Shown: positions 26,391 through 35,476, counted from the stretch's first letter. The stretch is 64,000 nt of DNA from Nitrobacter hamburgensis X14 (GCF_000013885.1 NC_007960.1:62001-126000), one strand, 5' to 3'. Numbers and translations are program-made. The notes: generated from the sequence alone by a model not told the origin.

Positions 26391-27517
26391 GGCCGGCCAC
26401 TCCCGCTCGACGCCGGCGGAACGTTGGGATTGCGGAGCTGGTCGGCCAGGCGCCGGAATTCCGCCGACTGCGCCCAGGAGGCTGCGCGCAAGCCAACACG
26501 CGCGCGTTGACGTGACGCCAACTCCTCACGCCGCGACGTCGAGGCGGGATTGAGCGGATTGCGGAAGGCGAGGCGCGCTCGGTTTGCGGCCGCGCCAAGC
26601 CGATAGCCGGTTGCGGTCGCAAGCACCGCGCCGATGCGAGGCGCGAAGATCGGAACGCCACCGGCGATAGCCGCCGCCATATTGTTGATTTGGCTCAGCA
26701 GTAGGATGCCGATAATCGCGAGCAGCACGACCGGGCCGATGGTTGCCCAGGTCGCCGACTTGGAATTGGCGACGCTGTTGAGCGTGTCGATCGTCTGCTG
26801 GATCAGCGAGACGTAGAAGGCCAGAAATGCATAGACGAGGACCTGCACCAGGAAATACTGGACCAGCGCGCTCAGCCACCCACTGAAGAACCGCGTCGTG
26901 ACGCCGAACAGCAGCAGGATGATGAACAAGGGTGCCAGCGCTAAAAGCAGCCACATGAACATCTTCGACAGCACGATGAGGAAGATTGCGAAGCCGATCA
27001 GGATGGCCATCACCACGTAGAAGACGGCCGCGAAGATGTAGGGTCCCCAATTGGTGATGCCGGCGTTTTGCAGGAATGCCTCTGTGGCGCTGTTCGTGGT
27101 ATCCCACATGTTCTGCAGCGCCGACTGCACGCCATTGACCGAGTTCAGATTCGCAGACGTGCCGGTGTTGTTCGCCGACGTGACCGCGCTCAAGAGCGCA
27201 TTGCCGATCGCCGACGGGCCGTCGTTGAGAGCGTTATAGGCCAGTGTCTGGAAGTCACCCCACTTCGTCGCCATGGTGTAAATCAGCACCGCGCGGAACA
27301 GCCGGAAGGCATGATCGGCGGGACCGCCGGTTGATGTGCCTTGCCAGATGCCAATACCCCAGAAAATCATGTAGAGCGTGAGCAGCGAGCCGGCGACGCT
27401 GGTCGCGCCGCCCGAGGTCGCCGCATTCGCCAAGGCCTGGTAGGCGGTCGATACATAGTTCTGACCGAGCTGGTCGACCGATTGCAGAAGCGAGGTAATG
27501 CTGAAGCTGTTTCCCAT
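26387..27517 (-). CDS. virB6: VirB6/TrbL polytopic channel protein
   Basis: A 376-residue inner-membrane protein with at least six hydrophobic helices (main cluster about residues 160-300) and a polar, Arg-rich C-terminal tail. It belongs to the VirB6/TrbL family that forms the inner-membrane passage for DNA. It starts 8 bp after the lipoprotein gene and overlaps virB8. Confidence 0.9.
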   Translation of the reverse strand: MGNSFSITSLLQSVDQLGQNYVSTAYQALANAATSGGATSVAGSLLTLYMIFWGIGIWQGTSTGGPADHAFRLFRAVLIYTMATKWGDFQTLAYNALNDGPSAIGNALLSAVTSANNTGTSANLNSVNGVQSALQNMWDTTNSATEAFLQNAGITNWGPYIFAAVFYVVMAILIGFAIFLIVLSKMFMWLLLALAPLFIILLLFGVTTRFFSGWLSALVQYFLVQVLVYAFLAFYVSLIQQTIDTLNSVANSKSATWATIGPVVLLAIIGILLLSQINNMAAAIAGGVPIFAPRIGAVLATATGYRLGAAANRARLAFRNPLNPASTSRREELASRQRARVGLRAASWAQSAEFRRLADQLRNPNVPPASSGSGRP

Positions 27518-27525
27518 CGCCCCTC

Positions 27526-27717
27526 TCAGATCGGCCGCATCGGCCCGCAGCGGTCGAGGCTCTTGAACGCTTCGGGTTGCGTGGGCGCCTGCATGTCGGC
27601 GTAGCCCAGCGGCGTGCCGCCCTCATCCGGCGAGCAGGGCGCCTTCAGCGGCTTGTATGCGCATCCTGAGAGCGCCGCGGCGACGAGCACCAGAAGTGCG
27701 AGAGCGGCGGTTCTCAC
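27526..27717 (-). CDS. virB7: VirB7-like outer-membrane lipoprotein
   Basis: A 63-residue lipoprotein. The signal VLVAAALSGC ends in a clean lipobox, leaving a 45-residue mature part with two more cysteines (APCSPD, DRCGP) that could form a disulfide with VirB9. The GTG start overlaps the previous stop (GTGA). Size and position just before virB6 fit VirB7. Confidence 0.75.
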   Translation of the reverse strand: MRTAALALLVLVAAALSGCAYKPLKAPCSPDEGGTPLGYADMQAPTQPEAFKSLDRCGPMRPI

Positions 27718-27899
27718 TGTGCGGGCGCCTTCGGTTGTGTGAACGTCATGGCCCGTGACGCGGCTTTCGCCGCCGCGCTCTGATCTCCGGTGGTGCCGGA
27801 CTCGGCGGACGGCGTCGGGCCGCGCGAAACCACGAAGCGGCCGATCGCGAAAGCGGCAACGGCGACGACGATGATCAGAATCAGATTGCGCTTCGACAC
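27714..27899 (-). CDS. small membrane-anchored protein of the T4SS operon
   Basis: A 61-residue protein with one hydrophobic helix near the N-terminus (RNLILIIVVAVAAFAIGRFV) and a polar periplasmic tail rich in Ser/Ala/Thr. The GTG at 27899 has GGGAGG six bases upstream; an earlier GTG at 27923 overlaps the VirB5-like stop. Position and topology recall TrbK/EexN entry-exclusion proteins, but there is no lipobox and the function is not shown. Confidence 0.65.
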   Translation of the reverse strand: MSKRNLILIIVVAVAAFAIGRFVVSRGPTPSAESGTTGDQSAAAKAASRAMTFTQPKAPAQ

Positions 27900-27919
27900 G
27901 CTTCGCCCTCCCTTGCGGT

Positions 27920-28639
27920 TCACTGCTGCGTGAATTTCATGGCGCGCGCCGCCGACGACTCTGCTGCGATCCGGTCGAGGTTGGCCTGATTGGCCGCGGC
28001 TGCCGCGTTGTTGACGACGCCATTGAGCTCGTTGATCGTCTGCCCCGTCTGAATCTGCACCTGGGTGTTCTGGTCGACGCTGCCTTTCAGGTCCTGGGCC
28101 TTGCCGATCTGCTGGCCTCCCTGCGTGAACGCCGAGGACCTCTGCTGCACCGCGCCCTGCGTCGAGTTGATGAGCCCCGACAGCGTCGCCGCGACGTTGA
28201 CGGAGTTCTTGTAGGCTGTGTCCGCGGGATGGCTCTGGCCGTTGACCAGCCCCGTGATCGTCTGCACGAGCTGCAGGCCATTGATGAGCGTCGAGACGAT
28301 GTTCTGCGACGCCGAACCCATACCGGCGAAGGACAGCGCGCCGCCGGAGATCACGGAGCCGAGCGATGGCGCCTGCGCCATCGAGAAGCCGCCACCGAGC
28401 GCCATCTGTGCGAGAGTGCCTTGCGCCTGCGACGACCTATCCCCGGTCACCGCCTGCAACGTCTTCTGGGTGAACTGCAGGATCTGCTTGTCCGCAGTCA
28501 GGATCTGCTGCGTGCTCGTGGCGATCTGCTGCGCCTTTGCGAGGTTGGCGTTATCGAGGACCGGGACCTGCGCGGCAGCTGGCGGCACGCCGGTGGCGAT
28601 CAGCGCGGCCAAAACGAGGAGTACGAATTTCAGGCGCAT
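27920..28639 (-). CDS. virB5: VirB5/TrbJ-like minor pilus protein
   Basis: A 239-residue secreted protein (signal peptide to about residue 24, PPAAAQ), mostly helical with many Gln-rich heptad-like repeats (QQILTADKQILQFTQKTLQA). It resembles the VirB5/TrbJ family that caps the pilus. The ATG at 28639 follows GGGAGG. It lies between a large unknown secreted protein and the small membrane protein. Confidence 0.78.
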   Translation of the reverse strand: MRLKFVLLVLAALIATGVPPAAAQVPVLDNANLAKAQQIATSTQQILTADKQILQFTQKTLQAVTGDRSSQAQGTLAQMALGGGFSMAQAPSLGSVISGGALSFAGMGSASQNIVSTLINGLQLVQTITGLVNGQSHPADTAYKNSVNVAATLSGLINSTQGAVQQRSSAFTQGGQQIGKAQDLKGSVDQNTQVQIQTGQTINELNGVVNNAAAAANQANLDRIAAESSAARAMKFTQQ

Positions 28640-28649
28640 GAGGACCTCC

Positions 28650-29543
28650 CTAGCGGCTGTTTGAGGCGATTGCGGCGAGCCCCGCCGCGACATCGTCGGC
28701 AGTGAAGGCGTTCAGGCTTCCGGCAGCATTCGCTGCGCTCTGTGCCTGAGACAGGTAGAAGACGACGTTGCCGTCGCTGTCGACGTAGCGCGCAACGATG
28801 CACGCGGGATCAGTCGGGGAGCCGGCCGGCGTCGTCGAGCATGTCGACGGCGCGCGGCAGGGGTTGGCCGCGGTGCCCGCCCCGATCATGCCAAGCGGAC
28901 AGGCAGGGCCTTGTCGGGGCGTCGCGCCGGCTGTCGCCGTGGCGCGCATACCGAGTGCAGCGCGGCTCGTGTCGCTGGTCAGCGCGAGGTTGAGCGCGTT
29001 CAAGGCCGTGACCCAAAGGTTGGCGGAGCCGATCGCGCTATTCCACGCCAGGTTATTCTGAAGCCGCGCGGCGCTGTTCATGTCGATCGCCGCCATCACG
29101 GTTGTGGCCGTCCCGACCTGCTGGCCTGCCGTTTTGAACGCCGTCTGCGCGGCGCTCAGGGTCTGGCGAGACGCATCAAGCCCGGCGACGACGTCGCCGC
29201 TCGATTTGAAAAGCGTCTGGTTGTTGAGAGCGGCGCCTTGCGCCGCCGTATCGGGGGCCGCCGGCTGGTCGGGCGCGTAGGACTGGATCGCCTTGCTGCC
29301 TGCACCGCTCTGCGGCTGGGCGGTTGGGTCGGTGACGCTCGCCTTCTTGCCGGTCGTCACCGCGCACTTGACGCCACTGTTGGCGTCCTGGCGCTGCGTC
29401 GTCACGGGCACCAGCTTCACGGTCGTGCTGGCGGTCTGCGAGTGCTGCGTCAGCTGCGCTGCGTCGTTCACCGGAATGCTGGCAAGCACGGGGGCGGTCA
29501 TCGCTAAGAGCACCACTGTAGTGGCGGCGATTGCGCATCTCAT
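28650..29543 (-). CDS. secreted protein of unknown function in virB operon
   Basis: A 297-residue exported protein (signal peptide LLAMTAPVLAS). The mature part is Ala/Thr/Gln-rich, probably helical, with a Cys-containing segment near the C-terminus (ACPLGMIG, NPCRAPSTCS, DPACIVARYV) followed by YVDSDGNVVFYLSQAQ. It sits between virB4 (start overlaps the virB4 stop by ATGA) and the virB5-like gene. I do not recognise a family; it may be a second VirB5/TrbJ-type surface component. The frame extends to 29756, but only the start at 29543 yields a signal peptide. Confidence 0.8.
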   Translation of the reverse strand: MRCAIAATTVVLLAMTAPVLASIPVNDAAQLTQHSQTASTTVKLVPVTTQRQDANSGVKCAVTTGKKASVTDPTAQPQSGAGSKAIQSYAPDQPAAPDTAAQGAALNNQTLFKSSGDVVAGLDASRQTLSAAQTAFKTAGQQVGTATTVMAAIDMNSAARLQNNLAWNSAIGSANLWVTALNALNLALTSDTSRAALGMRATATAGATPRQGPACPLGMIGAGTAANPCRAPSTCSTTPAGSPTDPACIVARYVDSDGNVVFYLSQAQSAANAAGSLNAFTADDVAAGLAAIASNSR

Positions 29544-31951
29544 CCCTGGGCCCTCCCCATGAAGATCGGTAGCCACGCCGCCGGGTCGTCGCCGACGCGC
29601 GCCCGCAACGCATCGAGTTCGGCGACTGTCTCCGTGCGCCCGGACAGCACTTTGATCAGGTCCGGCATGTTGGCGAGGTTGAGCTTCGCCACGACACTGT
29701 CGCGCCCATGCTTGATCAGGAAGGAGCGGCTCTCCGGTACCGTGCCTCTGATCCACGCAACCTCCCGGCCGGAGAGGCGGAAAGCCTGCTTGTAACTCTC
29801 GTCGTCCGCTTTCGGGTTTGGGAAAAAGATGTTGGTGCTGGTCTGCTCGATCAGCGTATTCGACGCCTTCGAGCGCACGATATCGGCCGCCGACTGTGTG
29901 CCGAAGCCGACGATGCCGTTCTGCTTACGAATCGTCTTGAGCTTGTCGCGAATAAAAAACGCGAACACCTCGTCGTCGAGCAGCCGCCACCCTTCGTCGA
30001 GGAAGATCATTACGGGGTCGCCTGTCAGCAACTCGTCCGTCCGGTGGAAAATATACATCAGAGCTGCGGTGCGGACGACGGGGTCGTCGAGCACGCGCGT
30101 CATGTCGAAACCGAACACGCTGGAGAGCGAAAACCTGTCCTCGTCATTGTTGAAGAGCCAGCCGCGCTGGTCGGGGCGCATCCAGCTCTCGAGGCGTGCG
30201 AGAAGGTCGCCCTCGCCTGCCCGGATGCGGCCGCGCAGCAGCGTCGAGAAAGCCTTCAGCGTGCGGCCTGCCGGCCCTGCCGCGAGCGCCGACGCGATCG
30301 CGTTGCGGATCACCTGCTCCTCCGAGGCGCTGAGCTCGCCCCCTTTGCCGGGTCGCAGCATGAAGGCGAAGAGCTGGTAGAGGAACTCTCGGTTCGGCGC
30401 CGAGTCCGGTAGCGAGAGCGGATTGAAGCCGGTCTGTTCTCCGGGCACGAGTGTCTCATATTGGCCTCCCAGCGCACGGATGAAAATCTCGGCGCCGCGG
30501 TCCTTGTCGACGAACAGGAGCTTGGGCCGCGGCTGAATGCGTTGTGTCTGGGCGGCGATGAATGACAAGAAGACGGTCTTGCCGGACCCGGTCGGGCCGA
30601 CGACGGTGAAGTTGCCGATGTCGCGGACGTGATGATTATAATAGTAGGCCGTCTGCGACGTTGTCTCGAACACGGAAATCGCCGGGCCCCAGTGATTGCC
30701 AGCCGGCCGGCCGCTCGGGTAGTTGTGCAGCGAGGTGAAGCCCGCGAAATTCTTCGACGAGATGACGCCCTTGCGCGCGATGTAGGTGAAGTTGCCCGGC
30801 AGCTGCGCCCAGAACGCGGGTTCGCAATTGAGATCCTCGCGCGTCCAGATTACGGAGCGATCGGTCAGCGCGGCGCCTACCGCCGTGACCGCTGCGCCGA
30901 CCTCCGCAAGGTCGCGGCCGAGGCACATCACGGTCATGTGGTGCTCGCCGTAGATCGCTTCCGACGCGAGCAGCTCGTCGCGAGCGTCGTCGAGATGCTC
31001 CGAGACAATCGAGCCCGCCTCATCGGACATATCGACTTGGCGCGATACACGGTCGATCTGCTTGGCCGCCTCCGGGCGGTCGACGATCGCGAAGCTCTGC
31101 GTCGCGATGAACTCGTGCGGCACGCGCAGGAGGTTGTCGAAGGAGCCGGGTCCCGTCTGAGCCGGGTACTCGCGGATCGACACCATCGCCCCGAAGCGCG
31201 TGTCCTCGGGACCGGCTCCCCGCACCTCGATGGCGTTGTGTCCGAAGAAGATGCGCTTCATCGACAGCGCGTCCGCGAGGTTCATGCGTGGCAGATGCAT
31301 CGGACGAGGAAGGCCGCCGTTAAGCAGCAGCGTGAGGAACTCGAGCGGCTCAGAGAACCAGACACCGTCGCGACGCACGACGCCGAGCTGCCGTGCGCCA
31401 TAGCCGGCGAGGTTCTCGCGCACCGCGGTCGCCGCGTCGCGGAGCTCCGCCAACGCGGTCTGCATGGCGACTGATTCGCCGGCTACGTCCTTGCGACCGA
31501 GAAGTCGCGTCAGCATCGCATCGAACGTGCCGGCTTGCCCCTGCAGCGGTCGACGTATGATGGTGAGATAGATGTCGTTGACGAACATGCGCCGTTTGGA
31601 GAGCGCGGCGTTGTATCGTTCGTCGAGCTCCCGGCACAGCGCGTTGTCGAAGGTCGACACGATCCGTGGCTGGACCTCGCGCCGGACGATGTGGGAGACG
31701 AGCGCGAAGCGGGAGTTCGCGAGCGTGCGAACGACGTCGTTGCGGCCGAGAAGGCGCGCGTTGACCTCGCTCATGTCGGATGTCTCGAAGGAATACCCGT
31801 CGAGTTTGAGGGTTGTGAGGACGAGGCCGTCGCGCGTCTTGATGATATGGTCGTCGACGTGGCGGGTGTAGGGGACGTGGGAGGCGACGGGGCGCTCGCG
31901 CCGCGACACGGCACCGAATGTCAGTTCGTCGAGTAATGCGCGCGCCACCAT
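29540..31951 (-). CDS. virB4: VirB4 secretion ATPase
   Basis: An 803-residue ATPase of the VirB4/TrbE family, the main energiser of pilus assembly and substrate transfer. The N-terminal domain (SHVPYTRHVDDHIIKTRDG) precedes the motor with Walker A VVGPTGSGKTVFLSF near residues 448-462 and Walker B VMIFLDEGWRLL. Length is normal for the family. It starts 10 bp after virB3. Confidence 0.97.
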   Translation of the reverse strand: MVARALLDELTFGAVSRRERPVASHVPYTRHVDDHIIKTRDGLVLTTLKLDGYSFETSDMSEVNARLLGRNDVVRTLANSRFALVSHIVRREVQPRIVSTFDNALCRELDERYNAALSKRRMFVNDIYLTIIRRPLQGQAGTFDAMLTRLLGRKDVAGESVAMQTALAELRDAATAVRENLAGYGARQLGVVRRDGVWFSEPLEFLTLLLNGGLPRPMHLPRMNLADALSMKRIFFGHNAIEVRGAGPEDTRFGAMVSIREYPAQTGPGSFDNLLRVPHEFIATQSFAIVDRPEAAKQIDRVSRQVDMSDEAGSIVSEHLDDARDELLASEAIYGEHHMTVMCLGRDLAEVGAAVTAVGAALTDRSVIWTREDLNCEPAFWAQLPGNFTYIARKGVISSKNFAGFTSLHNYPSGRPAGNHWGPAISVFETTSQTAYYYNHHVRDIGNFTVVGPTGSGKTVFLSFIAAQTQRIQPRPKLLFVDKDRGAEIFIRALGGQYETLVPGEQTGFNPLSLPDSAPNREFLYQLFAFMLRPGKGGELSASEEQVIRNAIASALAAGPAGRTLKAFSTLLRGRIRAGEGDLLARLESWMRPDQRGWLFNNDEDRFSLSSVFGFDMTRVLDDPVVRTAALMYIFHRTDELLTGDPVMIFLDEGWRLLDDEVFAFFIRDKLKTIRKQNGIVGFGTQSAADIVRSKASNTLIEQTSTNIFFPNPKADDESYKQAFRLSGREVAWIRGTVPESRSFLIKHGRDSVVAKLNLANMPDLIKVLSGRTETVAELDALRARVGDDPAAWLPIFMGRAQG

Positions 31952-31961
31952 TTCCGAGTCC

Positions 31962-32258
31962 TCACGCCGAATAGCTGTCGGCAGCCCAGAAGGCGCGCGA
32001 GCGCGGCGGGCACTTCGTCGACTTTACGAAGAGGATCTCAAAGATTCGATCGTCGCGGAGCGTCATGACATAGCCGAACAGGTGGAGTGGGATCGCGACG
32101 AGGAGCATGAACAGGTTATGCGTCACCAGGAAGCAGACGCTCGAGACCACGCCATTGAACATGAAGTACATGTACGGCACGCCCATCAGTGTCGGCGCGC
32201 GTGTGAGCGCCTTGACGAGCGGGCTGATGAGCGGGTCTTCGAGTTCGTCTCCTGTCAT
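31962..32258 (-). CDS. virB3: VirB3 inner-membrane protein
   Basis: A 98-residue membrane protein of the VirB3/TrbD family: the N-terminal DPLISPLVKALTRAPTLMGV block, then two helices (about residues 25-65). The ATG at 32258 overlaps the virB2 stop (ATGA), which rules out the longer frame. It works with VirB4 in pilus assembly. Confidence 0.92.
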   Translation of the reverse strand: MTGDELEDPLISPLVKALTRAPTLMGVPYMYFMFNGVVSSVCFLVTHNLFMLLVAIPLHLFGYVMTLRDDRIFEILFVKSTKCPPRSRAFWAADSYSA

Positions 32259-32560
32259 TGCCCAACCGCCGACTGGAAGAACTGCACGATCTGGGCCGAG
32301 CCGAACACGAGCACGATGCCGAAAATGACGCTGCCCGCGATGCCCCAGGTCAGGCGCCCGGACCACGCGAAGAATCCGCAGGCGATCACGGCGAGGGTTG
32401 CGAGCGCTGTTGCAATCGGGCCGGTGAGTGCGGAGACCAGTTGCGTCAGCGTCGACTGAACCGGCTGCAGCGTGCCGCCGCTCGACTGCGCGGCTGCCTC
32501 AACAGCACTCAGAGCGAGAAGCACTCCGGCGAGCGGCGTTCGTGAGAGCATTGTCTTCAT
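32255..32560 (-). CDS. virB2: VirB2 pilin
   Basis: A 101-residue propilin: a signal peptide ending near residue 24 (EAAAQ) and two hydrophobic helices separated by a short polar loop (WSGRLTWG), the hallmark of VirB2/TrbC. The mature subunit would be about 77 residues. Confidence 0.92.
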   Translation of the reverse strand: MKTMLSRTPLAGVLLALSAVEAAAQSSGGTLQPVQSTLTQLVSALTGPIATALATLAVIACGFFAWSGRLTWGIAGSVIFGIVLVFGSAQIVQFFQSAVGQ

Positions 32561-32574
32561 CCAGTCCTCCGTTC

Positions 32575-33327
32575 TTAGTCGACGTGCATGACAAAGCCGT
32601 TATCCCACCGCGTGCGGTCTTTGGGGGCTGGCTTCGGTGTCTTGGGCGGCGCGGTGGCCTCTCGCGGCTCGATCAAGTCGGGCGCCTCTAGCGTCCGGGA
32701 CGCAGATCGAAGCGGGCCGCGTGCCGCGGCTGGGCCGAGCGCTGGCCACGCGTAGAAGTCGTTGAGGACCTGTGCGACGAAGCGCACCGTCTCGGGATAA
32801 GGAGGAACGCCTCGGCTTTGCTCGACGGCGCCCTCTCCGGCGTTGTAGGCGGCCAGGATGAAGAGCGGATTGCGATATTTCTCGTGCAGCGCGCGAAGGA
32901 AGCGGATGCCGCCGCGGATGTTTCCGACGGGATCGCAAAGGTCGACCTTGAAGCGCTGCGCCGTCTCCGGCTCGAGCTGCATCAGCCCGAAGGCACCCTT
33001 GTCCGAGAGCGCTACGGAATTGAACTGGCTCTCCGCCTTTGCGACGGACAGTACGAAGTCTGGATAGAAGGCCTCTTCCGTCGCGATGCGTGTGACGAGC
33101 GCGCGGGCCTCCTCCGGGACCATCGCCACGGCGTCGGGGCAAGGCGAGGCGACCTGGGACACCTGGGCAGCGCCGATCCGCTCTACCGAAACGGGCGCGG
33201 CGCCGAGCGGCAGCACGTGTCCTGAGGCGTCGACAGCAGCCAGCGTCTGCGGCCTCGCGTCTTGCGCCGCTGCGCCCGCGAGACTCGCCAGGACGCCGAA
33301 CCCGATCGCTGCGACGCGAATCAACAT
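32575..33327 (-). CDS. virB1: VirB1-like lytic transglycosylase
   Basis: A 250-residue secreted murein hydrolase. After a signal peptide (to about residue 21) comes an SLT/GH23 domain with the catalytic glutamate in AKAESQFNSVALS, followed by GAFGLMQLEPETA and AAYNAGEGAVE. The tail is Pro/Lys-rich. It opens the peptidoglycan for the secretion channel. The ATG at 33327 has GGGGTGG upstream and starts the signal peptide. It is the first gene of the minus-strand operon and diverges from the plus-strand accessory genes. Confidence 0.92.
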   Translation of the reverse strand: MLIRVAAIGFGVLASLAGAAAQDARPQTLAAVDASGHVLPLGAAPVSVERIGAAQVSQVASPCPDAVAMVPEEARALVTRIATEEAFYPDFVLSVAKAESQFNSVALSDKGAFGLMQLEPETAQRFKVDLCDPVGNIRGGIRFLRALHEKYRNPLFILAAYNAGEGAVEQSRGVPPYPETVRFVAQVLNDFYAWPALGPAAARGPLRSASRTLEAPDLIEPREATAPPKTPKPAPKDRTRWDNGFVMHVD

Positions 33328-33353
33328 GCCACCCCATTTCCATTTTCCAATAG

Positions 33354-33371
33354 ACAATATATTGAATGTTG
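33354..33371. promoter_or_regulatory. AT-rich element shared with 36063-36080
   Basis: ACAATATATTGAATGTTG, containing the palindrome CAATATATTG, lies in the divergent spacer between virB1 and the TrbM-like gene. On the minus strand TTGCCA and TATATT at about 16-bp spacing could make the virB promoter. A copy with 16 of 18 matches occurs at 36063-36080. Either a common promoter or a regulator site is possible. Confidence 0.5.
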
Positions 33372-33430
33372 ATATCTTGGCAACTGAATTGGACTCGGGT
33401 CGTCCACAGGCTGGCTGCGGAGGATGGATG

Positions 33431-33937
33431 ATGCGTCGTGGGGCGCTCGTGATAGCGGTGGTGGGCCTCGGGTCAGGGCTCGACATGCCGCCCCCCGCGA
33501 CCGCGCAGGACGCCTCGTTCGGCTGCAAGGTGCTTCTGTGCGCCGCGGCGCCCGCGCCCGCGCCCGGCTGGGCTGGGATTCCCTATTGCGTGCCGGTGAT
33601 GCAGACGCTTTTTCGGCAGCTGGCAAAAGGCGGCGGATGGCCATCTTGCGCGGAAGGCAACACCAGCGGCCATGGCTACGAGCCCTACCAGGCCTGCCCG
33701 TCTGAGCTAACGCCGGTTCAACTAGCGGCTGATGGCGGTGCCGGCCTCGAGCGCGCTTCGAACGGCGGCCTCTGCGCCGACCTGTCGAGGCCGCAGCAAG
33801 TGTGCTCCGGCGGAGACGGCGGCTGCACCGCGAGCTATCCAACCACGCCGCGCGAAGCGCGCAGCGACCCCTATTTCGTCGACATCACAACCGCGAACCG
33901 AAGCCAGCGGTTCTACTTCTCCCTGCAGGGCTATTAG
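33431..33937 (+). CDS. TrbM/KikA-like secreted conjugation protein
   Basis: A 168-residue exported protein with a signal peptide (ending PPPATAQ) and a cysteine pattern like TrbM/KikA/MpfK: FGCKVLLCAA, IPYCVPVMQTLFRQLAKGGG, WPSC, then YQACP. These small periplasmic proteins accompany P- and F-type conjugation systems; their exact task is unknown. Of two adjacent ATGs, 33431 is at the better distance from GGAGG. It heads the plus-strand accessory set and diverges from virB1. Confidence 0.75.
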   Translation: MRRGALVIAVVGLGSGLDMPPPATAQDASFGCKVLLCAAAPAPAPGWAGIPYCVPVMQTLFRQLAKGGGWPSCAEGNTSGHGYEPYQACPSELTPVQLAADGGAGLERASNGGLCADLSRPQQVCSGGDGGCTASYPTTPREARSDPYFVDITTANRSQRFYFSLQGY

Positions 33938-33938
33938 C

Positions 33939-34538
33939 GTGCGCTGGTCCCACGCCCTTGCCGTCGCGCTCGCGCCGCTCGCGGTGCTCAACGGCGCGTC
34001 GGCGCAGACCGCACCCTCGCGCTGGTTCCCGGTCCCCGCGAGTGCGGTCTACCTGACGGGCGACAGCTGGTCGGACGCCGGCACCATCTACCGGCTGTAC
34101 GGGGTGCAGTCGTGTCTGCGCGGGACCAGTTTCACCAATGCGCACGGGATGCGGCGGGACTGCGGGGAGGCGTCGCTCGCGATGCTGGTCGCGCTGACGC
34201 GGGATCTGCAGCCGCGATGCTACGACGCGGCCGAGCAACCGCAGACGCAGACGGTCTTCGTTTTCTGCGTCGCCACCCGAACTGTTGGTTCGGGCCAGGG
34301 CTCACGCATCGACCTCGGCACGGCGCTGATCGCGACGGGCTTTGGTTTTGCCGCGTTGAAGCCGGATGGGCAGCCCGTGCATGCGCCGTACTTCGTGGCG
34401 CAACTCGTCGCTCAGCGCGCCAAGGCAGGCCTTTGGGCCTTCGCCGACATGCCGGAGCCGAACGCCATCATCTTGCGCACTTTGCGCGAGGGAACGCCCT
34501 CGCCCACGCCGGCGGCGCCGCAACTCGCGACGCCATGA
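33939..34538 (+). CDS. secreted SNase-fold protein, probably inactive
   Basis: A 199-residue exported protein (signal peptide ending NGASAQ) that resembles the thermonuclease (SNase) fold: YLTGDSWSDAGTIYRLYGVQ corresponds to the OB strands before the active site, and GTALIATGFGFA / RAKAGLWAF to the later helix and the GLW turn. The acidic catalytic residue after the I-D-x-P-E position of SNase is missing (GVQSCLRG), so nuclease activity is doubtful. The GTG at 33939 begins one base after the previous stop. A related protein is encoded at 34892. Confidence 0.68.
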   Translation: MRWSHALAVALAPLAVLNGASAQTAPSRWFPVPASAVYLTGDSWSDAGTIYRLYGVQSCLRGTSFTNAHGMRRDCGEASLAMLVALTRDLQPRCYDAAEQPQTQTVFVFCVATRTVGSGQGSRIDLGTALIATGFGFAALKPDGQPVHAPYFVAQLVAQRAKAGLWAFADMPEPNAIILRTLREGTPSPTPAAPQLATP

Positions 34539-34566
34539 GAACGACTCACAACACAGGAGAGAGCGA

Positions 34567-34905
34567 ATGAGAACCACCAACCTTTTTATCCTGCGAGGCC
34601 GCGTCGGGCAGGCGCCGAAGGCCTTCAACAAGGCCGCCAAGATCAATGTCGCGACGGACCGCGCCTGGACCGACGGCAAGGGCGAGCGGCGCGAGGAGAC
34701 GGATTGGGTGACCGTTACCATCCTCAACGAGAAGGCGGCGGAGTGGGCAATCGCAAATGTCGCCAAGGGAGACGCCGTCTACGCCGAGTGCCGCATTGCG
34801 GACGGATCGTACAAGAAGGACGGCGAGACGGTTTACACGACCGACGTCATCGCCAACGTCTTCCACAAGCTCGATCTCGGGCAGCGCAACGATGCCGCCG
34901 CCTAG
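34567..34905 (+). CDS. ssb: single-stranded DNA-binding protein, short form
   Basis: A 112-residue OB-fold SSB-like protein (NLFILRGRVGQAPKAFNKAA, ETDWVTVTILNEKAAEWA, KGDAVYAECRI) that lacks the acidic C-terminal tip of chromosomal SSB. The ATG at 34567 follows ACAGGAG. Mobile elements often carry their own SSB to protect the transferred strand in the recipient. It overlaps the next gene by 14 bases. Confidence 0.85.
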   Translation: MRTTNLFILRGRVGQAPKAFNKAAKINVATDRAWTDGKGERREETDWVTVTILNEKAAEWAIANVAKGDAVYAECRIADGSYKKDGETVYTTDVIANVFHKLDLGQRNDAAA

Positions 34906-35476
34906 CGTCGTGCTCGGGGTGGTTTCGGCGCTGGCAGTGCTGAGCGCGTCAATGGCGCTCGCTCAGACTGGCAACGCGCCGCCGGGCGTCTACGAGCCGA
35001 AGGCCGTGGTCCAGTCGCCGCCGCTGCGCGTCGAGGTGATCGATGGGACGCGCTTCCGCGACGTGGAGAGCAAAGAGGTTTATCAGCTATATGGCATCGA
35101 CACCTGCGCGCCTGGTCAGACGGCGCGACTCAAGCGACAGCCATGGCCGTGCGGAACCATGGCGACAGCCTGGCTCGTGACCGCCACCCTCAACGCCTGG
35201 CTCGCATGCAGGACGCTGCGCGACGAGGCAAGCGAGCACCTCGCTCGCTGCTCCTCGGCCGGTCACCCTGATATCGCCGCCGACATGGTCCGCGACGGGA
35301 TCGCGGTAGCGCGCCTGCCGACGCCTGAGGACCCGGGCGTGCGTGCTTACGCCGCTGCCGAGCAGGATGCGCGCAAGGCCTACCGGGGCCTGTGGTCGAG
35401 CACATTCCAGATGCCCTGGGATTGGCGCGCGAAGACCGATCCATCACGAGCCGCCCAACGCGGAGCAACACCGTGA
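34892..35476 (+). CDS. secreted SNase-fold protein, second copy, probably inactive
   Basis: A 194-residue exported protein (signal peptide ending ASMALAQ) with a thermonuclease-like core: LRVEVIDGTRFRDVESKEVY, LYGIDTCAPGQ, PWPCGTMATAWL, ending in the typical YRGLWSSTFQMPWDWR. The usual GIDAPE acidic residue is replaced (GIDTCA) and no catalytic arginine pattern is clear. It is a diverged partner of the protein at 33939. The start lies inside the end of ssb; the stop overlaps the next GTG (GTGA). Confidence 0.72.
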   Translation: MPPPSVVLGVVSALAVLSASMALAQTGNAPPGVYEPKAVVQSPPLRVEVIDGTRFRDVESKEVYQLYGIDTCAPGQTARLKRQPWPCGTMATAWLVTATLNAWLACRTLRDEASEHLARCSSAGHPDIAADMVRDGIAVARLPTPEDPGVRAYAAAEQDARKAYRGLWSSTFQMPWDWRAKTDPSRAAQRGATP

